From: JAXMEQ01 sp046348225
GTDB lineage: Bacteria > Pseudomonadota > Gammaproteobacteria > Burkholderiales > Burkholderiaceae_C
Direction: 5' to 3'
NCBI GenBank assembly: GCA_046348225.1
Contig: JAXMEQ010000004.1
Coordinates: forward strand, 255,026 to 319,025
DNA: 64,000 bases
Shown here: positions 56,479 through 64,000 of the stretch, piece after piece
Position numbering within the stretch: position 1 is the first letter of the stretch
Layout of the letters: each line of letters starts with the position of its first letter
The notes under the pieces: model-generated
What the model was told of the DNA's origin: nothing
Seen by the model: the letters and a program-made list of their open reading frames with translations, nothing else
The model's database searches: none
Made by a program: the position numbers and the translations under genes

Positions 56479-58895
56479 GTGCAGTATTGAAGCCGCCAGG
56501 CGGCGAGAAGGATTCCGAGCAGGCGTTCTTTGACTCCCAGATGCTGCCGCCTGACAAGCGCGGTGTGTCATTCGAGGCCCTGTTCTTCCGTCAGCTCCAG
56601 CAGGTGACGACGCGCATCCATGAAACCGAAAATGTCGACCAGATCATGCTGGAGGTCAGCCAGGACATCTGCAAGCTTCTGAATGCAGACCGGCTGACCC
56701 TTTATGCAGTCAATGAGGACCGCACAGCCATTGTTTCGAAAATCAAGACCGGCCTCAACACCAGCCGCGATCTCAAACTCCCCATCAGTGCGCAAAGCAT
56801 TGCGGGGTACGTCGCGTTCTCGCGTGAGCCGGTCAACATTGCGGATGTCTACGATGACGAGGCCCTCAAGCGAATTCATCCCACCCTGAGCTTCCTCAAG
56901 GAGGTCGACAAGCGCTCCGGTTACCGCACGAAGCAGATGCTGGTGGTGCCGATTCTTGACGGCGATGCATTGCACGGGGTGCTGCAAGTCATCAACAACA
57001 AAAGTGACCAGCCCTTTGGCGAGCTGGAGGTGGAAGGCGCCGCGCAACTGTGCAAGACGCTGGCGACCGCGATTCGCCAGCGAATGCAGAAGGCCGAGGA
57101 AGGTACGCGCCGCAAGGCAACCAAGTATGACGGGCTCGTCGCCGATGGCGTGCTCACGGCCGATGAACTGCAGCAATGTATCCAGAGTGCGCGTGAGGAA
57201 GCCAAGCCGGTTGAACACATGCTGATGGCACGGTTCCAGATCCGGCCGGCGCAGATCGGCCCGTCGCTGTCGAAGTTCTTTGGCATGCCTTACGAGCCGT
57301 TCAACAGCGGCCGTATCCGGTCTGAAATGCTGCATGGGCCGCTCAAGCGTGAGTTTCTGGTGGAGCAGGGTTGGATTCCGCTGGAAGAATCGCCCGAAGG
57401 TCTCGTCGTGATGTGCATGGACCCTGAAGCGGTGCGCGGCTCCCGCATCGTGCCCCAGGTGTTTCCGAGGTTCACCAAATTCGCCTACCGGGTCACCACA
57501 CAGACAGAGTTCGAAGAAACACTAAGCCAGCTTTATGGTGCCGGAGCCGAAGGCGGCACGATTGACGAGCTGCTGGCGGACCTGAGCGCCCCGATTGACG
57601 ACGAAGGCGGCGATGAGTCCATGCTCGAATCCGCTGCAGCGGACAACGAACTGGTGAAGTTCGTCAACAAGGTGATCGTGGATGCCTACAACCTGAAGGC
57701 GTCGGACATTCACATTGAGCCATTGCCGGGGAAAGCCAAGACCGGCATACGGCTTCGCATCGACGGCAGCCTGCAGCCCTACATCGAGGTTCCCTCCCAC
57801 TTCAGGCAGGCGCTGGTCACCCGCTTGAAGATCATGTGTGACCTGGACATTTCGGAGAAGCGCAAGCCACAGGATGGCAAGATCAAGTTCAAGAAGTTCG
57901 GACCCCTGGACATTGAACTGCGCGTGGCGACCATCCCGTCCGCTGGCGGAGTCGAAGACATTGTCATGCGTATTCTGGCCGCAGGAGAACCGATCCCGCT
58001 GGAGAAGCTCGGCTTGACACCGCACAATCGGGATCGCGTCGAAAAGACAGTCAGCAAGCCCTATGGCCTGTTTTATGTGTGTGGCCCGACCGGCTCGGGC
58101 AAGACCACCACATTGCACTCGATCCTCAAGTTCCTGAACACGCCAGACACCAAGATATGGACCGCGGAAGACCCGGTGGAAATCACCCAGAAGGGCTTGC
58201 GGCAGGTCCAGGTCAACAAGAAGGCGGGGATCGATTTCGCGCTGGTGATGCGGGCATTCCTGCGCGCGGACCCTGACATCATCATGGTGGGCGAATCGCG
58301 CGACAAGGAGACCGTGGCCATGGGCGTGGAGGCCTCACTCACTGGCCACCTGGTGTTTTCCACCCTGCATACGAATTCTGCGCCAGAGTCCATCACGCGT
58401 CTGCTGGACATGGGCATGGACCCATTCAACTTCGCCGACGCGCTGCTCGGCATCCTGGCTCAGCGCCTGGCCAAGCGCTTGTGCGATTGCCGGCAGGCCT
58501 ATTCGCCGGACGGAGACGAGATCAAGACGTTCGTGGCCGAATACGCCGAGGATCTGCGGCACACACAGGCCTGGAAGGCGGACTATGCGGGCGAGGCCAA
58601 GAAGCTCTATGAAAGCTGGGTCAAGCTCTATGGCGACGGCGGAAAACTCAACTTTTACCGCCCTGTGGGATGCGACAAATGCGGCAAGACGGGCTACAAG
58701 GGCCGGATCGGCTTGCACGAGCTTCTGATTGCCGATGAGGACATCAAGAAGCTGATCCAGGAGCGGGCGCGGGTGGCAGACCTGTTTGTTTGTGCAGTGG
58801 CCAGCGGCATGCGGACCCTGAAGATGGACGGCATGGAGAAGATCATGATGGGTCTGACAGATTTGAAGCAGGTTCGATCGGTTTGCATTAAATGA
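56475..58895 (+). CDS. GAF-domain fused GspE/PilB-type secretion ATPase
   Basis: An 806-residue protein. The N-terminal GAF domain covers about 45-210 (LLNADRLTLYAVNED, MLVVPILDGDALHGVLQVINN). A PilB/GspE N-terminal domain runs from about 215 to 355. The hexameric motor has Walker A GPTGSGKTTTLHSI near residue 537, a His box (LVFSTLHTNSA), Walker B DPDIIMVGE and zinc-type cysteines (CDC...CDKCGKTGYKGR). It powers a type IV pilus or type II-like machine. The GAF module should let it sense a cyclic nucleotide or other ligand. Last gene of the signalling operon; pilins follow. Confidence 0.92.
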   Translation: MSAVLKPPGGEKDSEQAFFDSQMLPPDKRGVSFEALFFRQLQQVTTRIHETENVDQIMLEVSQDICKLLNADRLTLYAVNEDRTAIVSKIKTGLNTSRDLKLPISAQSIAGYVAFSREPVNIADVYDDEALKRIHPTLSFLKEVDKRSGYRTKQMLVVPILDGDALHGVLQVINNKSDQPFGELEVEGAAQLCKTLATAIRQRMQKAEEGTRRKATKYDGLVADGVLTADELQQCIQSAREEAKPVEHMLMARFQIRPAQIGPSLSKFFGMPYEPFNSGRIRSEMLHGPLKREFLVEQGWIPLEESPEGLVVMCMDPEAVRGSRIVPQVFPRFTKFAYRVTTQTEFEETLSQLYGAGAEGGTIDELLADLSAPIDDEGGDESMLESAAADNELVKFVNKVIVDAYNLKASDIHIEPLPGKAKTGIRLRIDGSLQPYIEVPSHFRQALVTRLKIMCDLDISEKRKPQDGKIKFKKFGPLDIELRVATIPSAGGVEDIVMRILAAGEPIPLEKLGLTPHNRDRVEKTVSKPYGLFYVCGPTGSGKTTTLHSILKFLNTPDTKIWTAEDPVEITQKGLRQVQVNKKAGIDFALVMRAFLRADPDIIMVGESRDKETVAMGVEASLTGHLVFSTLHTNSAPESITRLLDMGMDPFNFADALLGILAQRLAKRLCDCRQAYSPDGDEIKTFVAEYAEDLRHTQAWKADYAGEAKKLYESWVKLYGDGGKLNFYRPVGCDKCGKTGYKGRIGLHELLIADEDIKKLIQERARVADLFVCAVASGMRTLKMDGMEKIMMGLTDLKQVRSVCIK

Positions 58896-58992
58896 CGCAT
58901 TCGCTGACATTTATGTCATTCTCTTGCGTACTTTGAAACTAATTCAACGATCAAAATTGACCGATTTGGCGACTACAGGCGTCAGAAGTGCT

Positions 58993-59008
58993 TGGCATAT
59001 ACATTGCT
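58993..59008 (+). promoter_or_regulatory. Sigma-54 promoter of the first pilin gene
   Basis: TGGCATATACATTGCT: GG and GC separated by exactly ten bases, a good -12 block TTGCT. It lies 41 bases ahead of the pilin ATG, as usual for PilR-controlled pilA genes. The rest of the 154-base gap (58896-59049) is AT-rich. Confidence 0.85.
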
Positions 59009-59049
59009 GAAGAGGGAAAGCTTCTCTCAATCAACTCCGGAGGTAATTC

Positions 59050-59490
59050 ATGAAGCGTCAACTCCAAAAGGGCTTTACTCTTATTGAACTGATGATCGTT
59101 GTAGCGATCATCGGCATCTTGGCTGCCGTGGCATTGCCCGCCTACCAAGACTACACGACCCGTGCCAAGGTATCTGAGGTTGTTCTGGCGGCCTCGTCTG
59201 CTCGTACGGCGGTGGCCGAAGCGGCGCAAGTTGCAACCGCAATGCCGAACGCTTCGTCTTTCTCAGTGGATAGCCAGTCGTCCAAGTATGTTTCGGGTGT
59301 AGCTTATACGCAGACCAGCTCTTCTGTAGGCGTGATCACGGCGACGTCCAGGAGTCTGGGCACTGGCGTCGACGGCGACTTGACGATGATCGGGACTCTG
59401 CAGGCCAACGGCCAAGTAACTTGGGTTTGTGGCGGTGCTGGAACGACTATTCCTGCAAAATACCGCCCTGCAAGCTGCCAAGGTACCTGA
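59050..59490 (+). CDS. pilA: Type IV pilin, copy 1
   Basis: A 146-residue type IVa major-pilin candidate. The short leader MKRQLQKG is cut before Phe9 by prepilin peptidase; Glu13 (FTLIE) and the hydrophobic helix LMIVVAIIGILAAVALPAY follow. The C-terminal disulfide loop is Cys127-Cys143. Strong GGAGG precedes the ATG, with a sigma-54 promoter upstream. The mature protein differs from copy 2 at one residue only (Asp110 against Ala). Confidence 0.95.
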   Translation: MKRQLQKGFTLIELMIVVAIIGILAAVALPAYQDYTTRAKVSEVVLAASSARTAVAEAAQVATAMPNASSFSVDSQSSKYVSGVAYTQTSSSVGVITATSRSLGTGVDGDLTMIGTLQANGQVTWVCGGAGTTIPAKYRPASCQGT

Positions 59491-59623
59491 GCGGCTGACT
59501 GCGCGTGCACTTCTACGCAGTTTGTGGAAATACCGGTGCAGTGCTTGTGAAGTTAGTTTGCGAGCATGTAGCTGCTGATGGTATTGTTACGCTCCAACTT
59601 TTTATCAACTCTGAAAGAGGCGT

Positions 59624-60064
59624 ATGAATCGTAAACTTCAGCAGGGTTTCACCCTAATCGAACTGATGATCGTGGTGGCGATCATTGGCATTCTGGCGGC
59701 CGTCGCGCTGCCTGCTTACCAAGACTATACGACCCGGGCGAAGGTGTCTGAAGTTGTATTGGCGGCTTCTTCTGCGCGCACGGCGGTCGCTGAAGCGGCG
59801 CAAGTTGCAACTGCCATGCCCAACGCATCGTCCTTCTCTGTTGATAGCCAGTCGTCCAAGTATGTTTCGGGCGTGGCCTACACGCAAACCAGTTCCTCGG
59901 TCGGCGTTATCACCGCGACGTCCAGGAGCCTCGGTACTGGCGTCGATGGGGCGCTTACGATGATCGGAACTTTGCAGGCTAACGGCCAAGTGACTTGGGT
60001 TTGTGGCGGCGCTGGAACGACCATTCCAGCCAAATACCGCCCGGCAAGCTGCCAAGGGACTTGA
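59624..60064 (+). CDS. pilA: Type IV pilin, copy 2
   Basis: A 146-residue pilin with the leader MNRKLQQG cut before Phe9, Glu13 and the Cys127/Cys143 loop. It matches copy 1 except at residues 2, 4 and 7 of the leader and residue 110. By hand count some 65 codons differ silently, so the pair is not a fresh duplication at DNA level. The 133-base gap upstream has only a weak sigma-54-like match (59525-59540). GAAAGAGG precedes the ATG, and a strong terminator follows. Confidence 0.95.
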   Translation: MNRKLQQGFTLIELMIVVAIIGILAAVALPAYQDYTTRAKVSEVVLAASSARTAVAEAAQVATAMPNASSFSVDSQSSKYVSGVAYTQTSSSVGVITATSRSLGTGVDGALTMIGTLQANGQVTWVCGGAGTTIPAKYRPASCQGT

Positions 60065-60094
60065 TTTCCTGATCCGAACTGTGTTCGTTGCTTA

Positions 60095-60118
60095 CAGCCC
60101 CCTTCCGGGGGCTGTTTC
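60095..60118 (+). terminator. Rho-independent terminator after the pilins
   Basis: Eight-pair stem CAGCCCCC / GGGGGCTG with loop TTCC and a T-rich end. Confidence 0.88.
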
Positions 60119-60178
60119 ATTTGTGCAGCGAGCTTGTCCCATAACTGTTGAGCGCTCCAGTTCCGATATGCCAGATTT

Positions 60179-61924
60179 ATGTTTATCAGATTGAACATCC
60201 GGCAAGCCAAGGTAGGGCTATCGGAAGGCGTTCGCGACGTTACATTGATGGGGCCACTGGCATGCGCACTTCTCGCGCTGGGATGGCTTTTCCCGAATCA
60301 CCATCGTCCCTGGTTATCGTTTCACAGCGAAGCCTGGATTGCTGCCGGATTGACCTTGGCGTTGATCGTGGTGGTTCTTCGGGTGCCCAGCCCATGTCGA
60401 TTTTCCACCTCATTCTGGGTGCTATTGGTGGTATCGGGGTTGCCTTGGCTTCAGCACATGGCGGGGCTGATTCCGCTGCCAGGTGATGCATGGGTCTCAT
60501 TTGCGTTCTTGTTCGGCTTTGCACTCGCCGTGGCGTTAGGCGAAACCTGGCAAGACCTCAACACTGATGCGCCCCTTGACTTCATGTTTGGGGCAATAGC
60601 AATCGCCGCCATTGCTTGTGTCGGTTTGCAGCTTTACCAAATGTTGGGGCTCACCAAATCGGACGGAATTGCCGACATCTGGGTCCTCTATCTCGACGAC
60701 CGTGGGCGACCATACGCCAATATGGGTCAGCCCAATCAGCTGGCGACACTTTTGATCTGGGGTCTTATCGCCATTGCGTGGGCGCTTCACAAGCGTGCGA
60801 TCAGGGCTACTGTGGCGTTCGGCGTGTGCGTGTATCTGGTGTTAGGAGTGGCGTTGACGCAGTCGCGTACCGCCATGCTGACTTTGACACTTTGTGTTGC
60901 GGCGTTTTGGTTTCTGCGCGGCAGACTCTTCACGATCCAATGGTTTCGGGGAACACTCGCAATTTTTGCGATCTTTTGGCTGTTTGTCTTATCCATCGGA
61001 CCTGTCGGTCGGTGGTTATCGTTGGCGATTGAGGCTTCTTTCGTTGACCGTACCCAAGGCGAGGCACGTTTTCCGGCATGGCGAATGTTCCTGGATGCAA
61101 CGATGGAGAGCCCATTGTTGGGATACGGTTGGGAGCACACACGCGAGGCTCAGCTGGCTGTCGCGGTTAAGCACCCGGATATGGCGCATCAGTTGTATTC
61201 CCATGCCCATAACCTGTTCCTAGATCTTGTACTCTGGACCGGCTGGCCGGTCGGGCTCGTGCTTTCAGGCCTTATCCTCCATTGGCTTTGGCAAACTTTC
61301 AAATCCGTCAGTAGCCATCGACAACTCTTGGTATTCGGAGCCTTGTGTGCGCTTGGCGTACATGCAATGCTTGAGTTGCCCATGCACTACGCCTATTTCC
61401 TGTTGCCAGCAGGAGTTTTCGCTGGCGTGCTTAATCGTCTCCGGTCCGGTCCGCTACTGAGTTGGACAATCGGGAAATGGACATTCCTTGCGATGACGCT
61501 GACAGCTGCAATTTTGCTCTGCGCTATTGTTCGCGACTACTTCCTGGTTGAAGAGAGTTTGGTGGATTTGCGCTTCGAAACGCAGCGCATTGGTACAAAT
61601 CACAACCGCAAACCACCGCCAACTTGGCTTTTGAATCACTGGCAGGATTTGATCCAGCTTGGACGTGAACAGCCTGACGGCGAGATGAGTCCTGAGGAAG
61701 TTGAGCATTTGAAAGCGCTGACGCTTTATTACCCATCCTCTGCAAACTATGAAAAGATGCTTAAGGCGCTGTCAATGAACGGGCGACATGACGAGGCCAA
61801 GTACTGGGCAGAGAGAGCTTGCGCATTTTTCGATGAGCAGACATGCGTACTTGTACGGTCGCGCTGGAGGGCGTCGTTGCCCGTTGGCAAAGGCGTGCAG
61901 GATACGCCTGCTATATCGCGGTAG
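60179..61924 (+). CDS. PglL/Wzy-type O-oligosaccharyltransferase, first of a pair
   Basis: A 581-residue inner-membrane protein with about a dozen helices and a C-terminal soluble tail. Family marks are NMGQPNQLATLL, LTQSRTA and the large periplasmic loop with GYGWEH...HSHAHN-like sequence (YSHAHNLFLD). This group includes PglL/TfpO enzymes that move glycans onto pilins and WaaL/Wzy enzymes. Its place right after two pilins suggests pilin glycosylation. The start at 60179 lacks a clear ribosome site. Confidence 0.82.
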   Translation: MFIRLNIRQAKVGLSEGVRDVTLMGPLACALLALGWLFPNHHRPWLSFHSEAWIAAGLTLALIVVVLRVPSPCRFSTSFWVLLVVSGLPWLQHMAGLIPLPGDAWVSFAFLFGFALAVALGETWQDLNTDAPLDFMFGAIAIAAIACVGLQLYQMLGLTKSDGIADIWVLYLDDRGRPYANMGQPNQLATLLIWGLIAIAWALHKRAIRATVAFGVCVYLVLGVALTQSRTAMLTLTLCVAAFWFLRGRLFTIQWFRGTLAIFAIFWLFVLSIGPVGRWLSLAIEASFVDRTQGEARFPAWRMFLDATMESPLLGYGWEHTREAQLAVAVKHPDMAHQLYSHAHNLFLDLVLWTGWPVGLVLSGLILHWLWQTFKSVSSHRQLLVFGALCALGVHAMLELPMHYAYFLLPAGVFAGVLNRLRSGPLLSWTIGKWTFLAMTLTAAILLCAIVRDYFLVEESLVDLRFETQRIGTNHNRKPPPTWLLNHWQDLIQLGREQPDGEMSPEEVEHLKALTLYYPSSANYEKMLKALSMNGRHDEAKYWAERACAFFDEQTCVLVRSRWRASLPVGKGVQDTPAISR

Positions 61925-61927
61925 CTT

Positions 61928-63436
61928 ATGCTGTTTTCAAGGGGAGCACATGAGCGGCCCACAATCGCGGAGTCGCCATGTGGCTCCGCAATGCTCCCCG
62001 TGGCGGCTGGGGCATTTGTCGTCGCGGTCGCCTGGTTGAACCCGTTCTCCCCGGGACCGTCATTTGCAGCAGTTTCTTGTTTGCTGGGAATCATTTGCAC
62101 GGGTGTGCTGGGTCTCTGGATGCGGCATATTGACGCTGCTGCGGTTGCGCGGTCGGGTTTGCTTCTGGCGGCATTGATCAGTTCTGTCATGGCGCTTCTT
62201 CAGTACACTGGTGTTGCTGGCCCCCTGGCTCCCTGGGTAAACGCAGTATCTGGCGCTGGCGAGGCAGTAGCAAATCTGCGACAACCTAACCAGCTTGCAA
62301 CGCTGACCAGCATTGGATTGGTGACCGTCATATTCGGTGGCTGGAAGCGTGGCGGGAGGGCCGTAAAGACGTTGTCAGTCGTGGCGGTTGTGGTCCTCGC
62401 ATTCGCTGCAGCAGCCAGTGCCAGTCGCACGGGACTTGTCCAATGGATATTGATCCCTGCCCTGTGGTGGACATGGCGTGAACGACACGCGTCGTGGAAC
62501 TGGCGCGACGGCCTAGTGCTATCGGGTCCCGGGTTTTACATACTGGCCGCGATTGCACTGCCGTGGGCCACCGATGCGAGCCGGGACTTGGTCGGCCGTT
62601 TGTCCGACAACAACCTTGACTGCTCCAGTCGCCTGGTACTCTGGAGCAATGTGGTGCATTTGATCAGTCTCAAGCCGTGGACAGGATGGGGATGGGGAGA
62701 ACTCGATTACGCCCACTTTGTCACGCTGTATCCCCGAACACGGTTTTGCGCGATCCTTGATAACGCCCACAACCTGCCACTGCATCTCGCAGTTGAACTG
62801 GGAATACCTTTCGCCGCGTTTGTGGTGGCTACCGGGAGTTGGCTTGTCTGGCGCGCTCGACCATGGCGCGAAACCGACAGAAGTCGCCAGCTGGCATGGT
62901 CTGTTTTGGCTGTGATCCTGATTCACAGCATGGTTGAGTATCCCTTATGGTACGGGCCATTCCAGATGACGGTCGTGTTGTGTCTGATTGTTCTGGCGAG
63001 GCCCGAGCATCTGGTACGTCCACGCGCAGTGATTTTTCTGATTCGCTTCGCCGCTGCCACCTCGATTGTGGTGACGGCTTGGGTCGCGTGGGAATACTGG
63101 TGCTCTAGCCAAATCTATCTGCCGCCGCATGAGCGTATGGCCACCTGGCGCGCGGATCCGTTGACCGAGGCCAGACGACTCAGATTCTTCAGGGGGCAGA
63201 CCGATTTCGCGAAACTGACGTTGAACCAGCCGACGGCTGAGAGTGCACTCGAGATCTACGCTCTCGCGGAGACGACTTTGCACTATTCGCCAGAACCTAA
63301 AGTGATAGAAGCCCTTGTCCAAAGTGCACTGATGTTGCAGCGTGAAGAGGACGCCTTCCAATGGCTCATTCGTTACCGTGCAGCCTTCCCAGTGGAATCT
63401 GCAACTTTCCTGGCATCAGGCGCCAGACAGAGGTAG
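61928..63436 (+). CDS. PglL/Wzy-type membrane protein, second of a pair
   Basis: Up to 502 residues with about ten helices. It shares the pattern of its neighbour: NLRQPNQLATLTS, SASRTGL, a periplasmic loop with WTGWGWGELDYAH and DNAHNLPL, then VEYPLWYGPFQM. It begins three bases after the first gene. The ATG at 61928 has no ribosome site; an in-frame ATG at 61991 begins at the first helix. The best-placed AGGGGAG serves an out-of-frame ATG at 61950, so the start is doubtful. A glycan ligase or polymerase role is inferred. Confidence 0.75.
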   Translation: MLFSRGAHERPTIAESPCGSAMLPVAAGAFVVAVAWLNPFSPGPSFAAVSCLLGIICTGVLGLWMRHIDAAAVARSGLLLAALISSVMALLQYTGVAGPLAPWVNAVSGAGEAVANLRQPNQLATLTSIGLVTVIFGGWKRGGRAVKTLSVVAVVVLAFAAAASASRTGLVQWILIPALWWTWRERHASWNWRDGLVLSGPGFYILAAIALPWATDASRDLVGRLSDNNLDCSSRLVLWSNVVHLISLKPWTGWGWGELDYAHFVTLYPRTRFCAILDNAHNLPLHLAVELGIPFAAFVVATGSWLVWRARPWRETDRSRQLAWSVLAVILIHSMVEYPLWYGPFQMTVVLCLIVLARPEHLVRPRAVIFLIRFAAATSIVVTAWVAWEYWCSSQIYLPPHERMATWRADPLTEARRLRFFRGQTDFAKLTLNQPTAESALEIYALAETTLHYSPEPKVIEALVQSALMLQREEDAFQWLIRYRAAFPVESATFLASGARQR

Positions 63437-63446
63437 CTCGGTCGAA

Positions 63447-63926
63447 TCAACTCGCCGAGGCGAAACTGCCCGACTTCCCCCCATGCTTTTCCAACAGCCG
63501 CACATCGGTCATGACCATGCCGCGGTCCACGGCCTTGCACATGTCGTAGATCGTCAGCAACGCCACCTGAACGGCGGCAAGGGCTTCCATTTCGACACCG
63601 GTCGGACCGACGGTCTCGGCGCGCGCCGTGCATGACACCGCCGGCACCTCGGGCAGCAGTTCGAATTCCACCGCAACATGCGAGAGGGCCAGCGGATGGC
63701 ACAGGGGTATCAGGTCACTGGTCTTCTTGGCGGCCTGGATCCCTGCGATCCTCGCGATGCCCAGCACATCGCCTTTTCGGGCCGTGCCGCTTTCCACCAG
63801 TGCGAAGGTCGCGGCCTGCATGGTGATGCGGCCGCACGCGATGGCCACACGGCGGGTACTGGCCTTGTCTCCCACATCCACCATGTGGGCCTGGCCTTGT
63901 GCGTCAAAATGGGTCAGTGCGCTCAT
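63447..63926 (-). CDS. moaC: Cyclic pyranopterin monophosphate synthase MoaC
   Basis: A 159-residue enzyme of molybdenum cofactor synthesis, acting after MoaA to form cyclic pyranopterin monophosphate. The family blocks are complete: VDVGDKASTRRVA, KKTSDLIPLCHPL, TGVEMEALAAV and DMCKAVDRGM. It ends ten bases from the stop of the second membrane transferase, with the two genes convergent. The 74 bases to the window edge hold its promoter and perhaps the start of a divergent gene (ATG at 63992). Confidence 0.96.
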   Translation of the reverse strand: MSALTHFDAQGQAHMVDVGDKASTRRVAIACGRITMQAATFALVESGTARKGDVLGIARIAGIQAAKKTSDLIPLCHPLALSHVAVEFELLPEVPAVSCTARAETVGPTGVEMEALAAVQVALLTIYDMCKAVDRGMVMTDVRLLEKHGGKSGSFASAS

Positions 63927-64000
63927 CGCTGCGTTGTACGCCGGTAAAAATCGTTTACAGAACCTACACGTCCGAGGCGCATCATACGACCATGCCCAGC

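Noticed and set aside
63992..64000. ATGCCCAGC at the right edge as a new gene
   Set aside because: Only three codons are visible; a divergent gene is possible but cannot be supported.

Overview
The window reads as ordinary chromosome from a GC-rich betaproteobacterium, most likely a member of the Comamonadaceae (Acidovorax/Hydrogenophaga/Rhodoferax relatives). The evidence is high GC, dense gene packing, a methionine synthase split into two genes, a type 2 ArgC, an S-adenosylhomocysteine riboswitch, and a dispersed two-hairpin repeat of a kind I associate with this family. The genus is inference. I see no tRNA, rRNA, CRISPR array, insertion sequence, phage or plasmid gene.

Layout. 1-4.4 kb: a frameshifted lipoprotein-type hydrolase behind a sigma-54-like promoter with two TGTC-N10-GACA sites, next to a GlrR-like activator and a multi-PAS sensor kinase. 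4.4-6.5 kb: small proteins and a LysR regulator. 6.5-10.6 kb: pckG, a 46-residue membrane peptide, a thioesterase and ilvA. 10.7-19.2 kb: a double AAA+ ATPase, a Gre-like protein, a LysE-type exporter, a LysR remnant, a secreted hydrolase and a DUF1800/DUF1501 pair. 19.2-27.5 kb: recQ, a rhodanese, the two metH genes (the second behind an SAH riboswitch), a LysR/PACE efflux pair and a cyclic-nucleotide-binding protein. 27.5-34.3 kb: YihY, an MFS transporter, comM, and a nitrogen-control unit (NtrC box, sigma-54 promoter, porin, glnK, amtB). 34.3-40.9 kb: aldose epimerase and lactonase, glcE and glcF separated by a DUF1275 gene, a CPBP protease and a WYL regulator. 40.9-48.8 kb: a LytTR regulator facing an acyltransferase, glutathione peroxidase, argC, sucCD and a TerC protein.

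48.9-63.9 kb is the most interesting part. Six same-strand genes encode a CHASE2 Ser/Thr kinase, a PP2C phosphatase, an FHA protein, a CHASE2 adenylate cyclase, a metallo-beta-lactamase-fold phosphodiesterase candidate and a GAF-domain fusion of a PilB/GspE-type ATPase. They run straight into a sigma-54 promoter, two nearly identical type IV pilins and two tandem O-oligosaccharyltransferase/Wzy-like membrane proteins, and end at moaC. I read this as phosphorylation and cyclic-nucleotide control of a pilus or secretion motor, placed beside its candidate substrates.

Five copies of the dispersed repeat are present. Three lie between convergent genes, one lies between two genes of the same orientation, and one lies in frame inside glcE.
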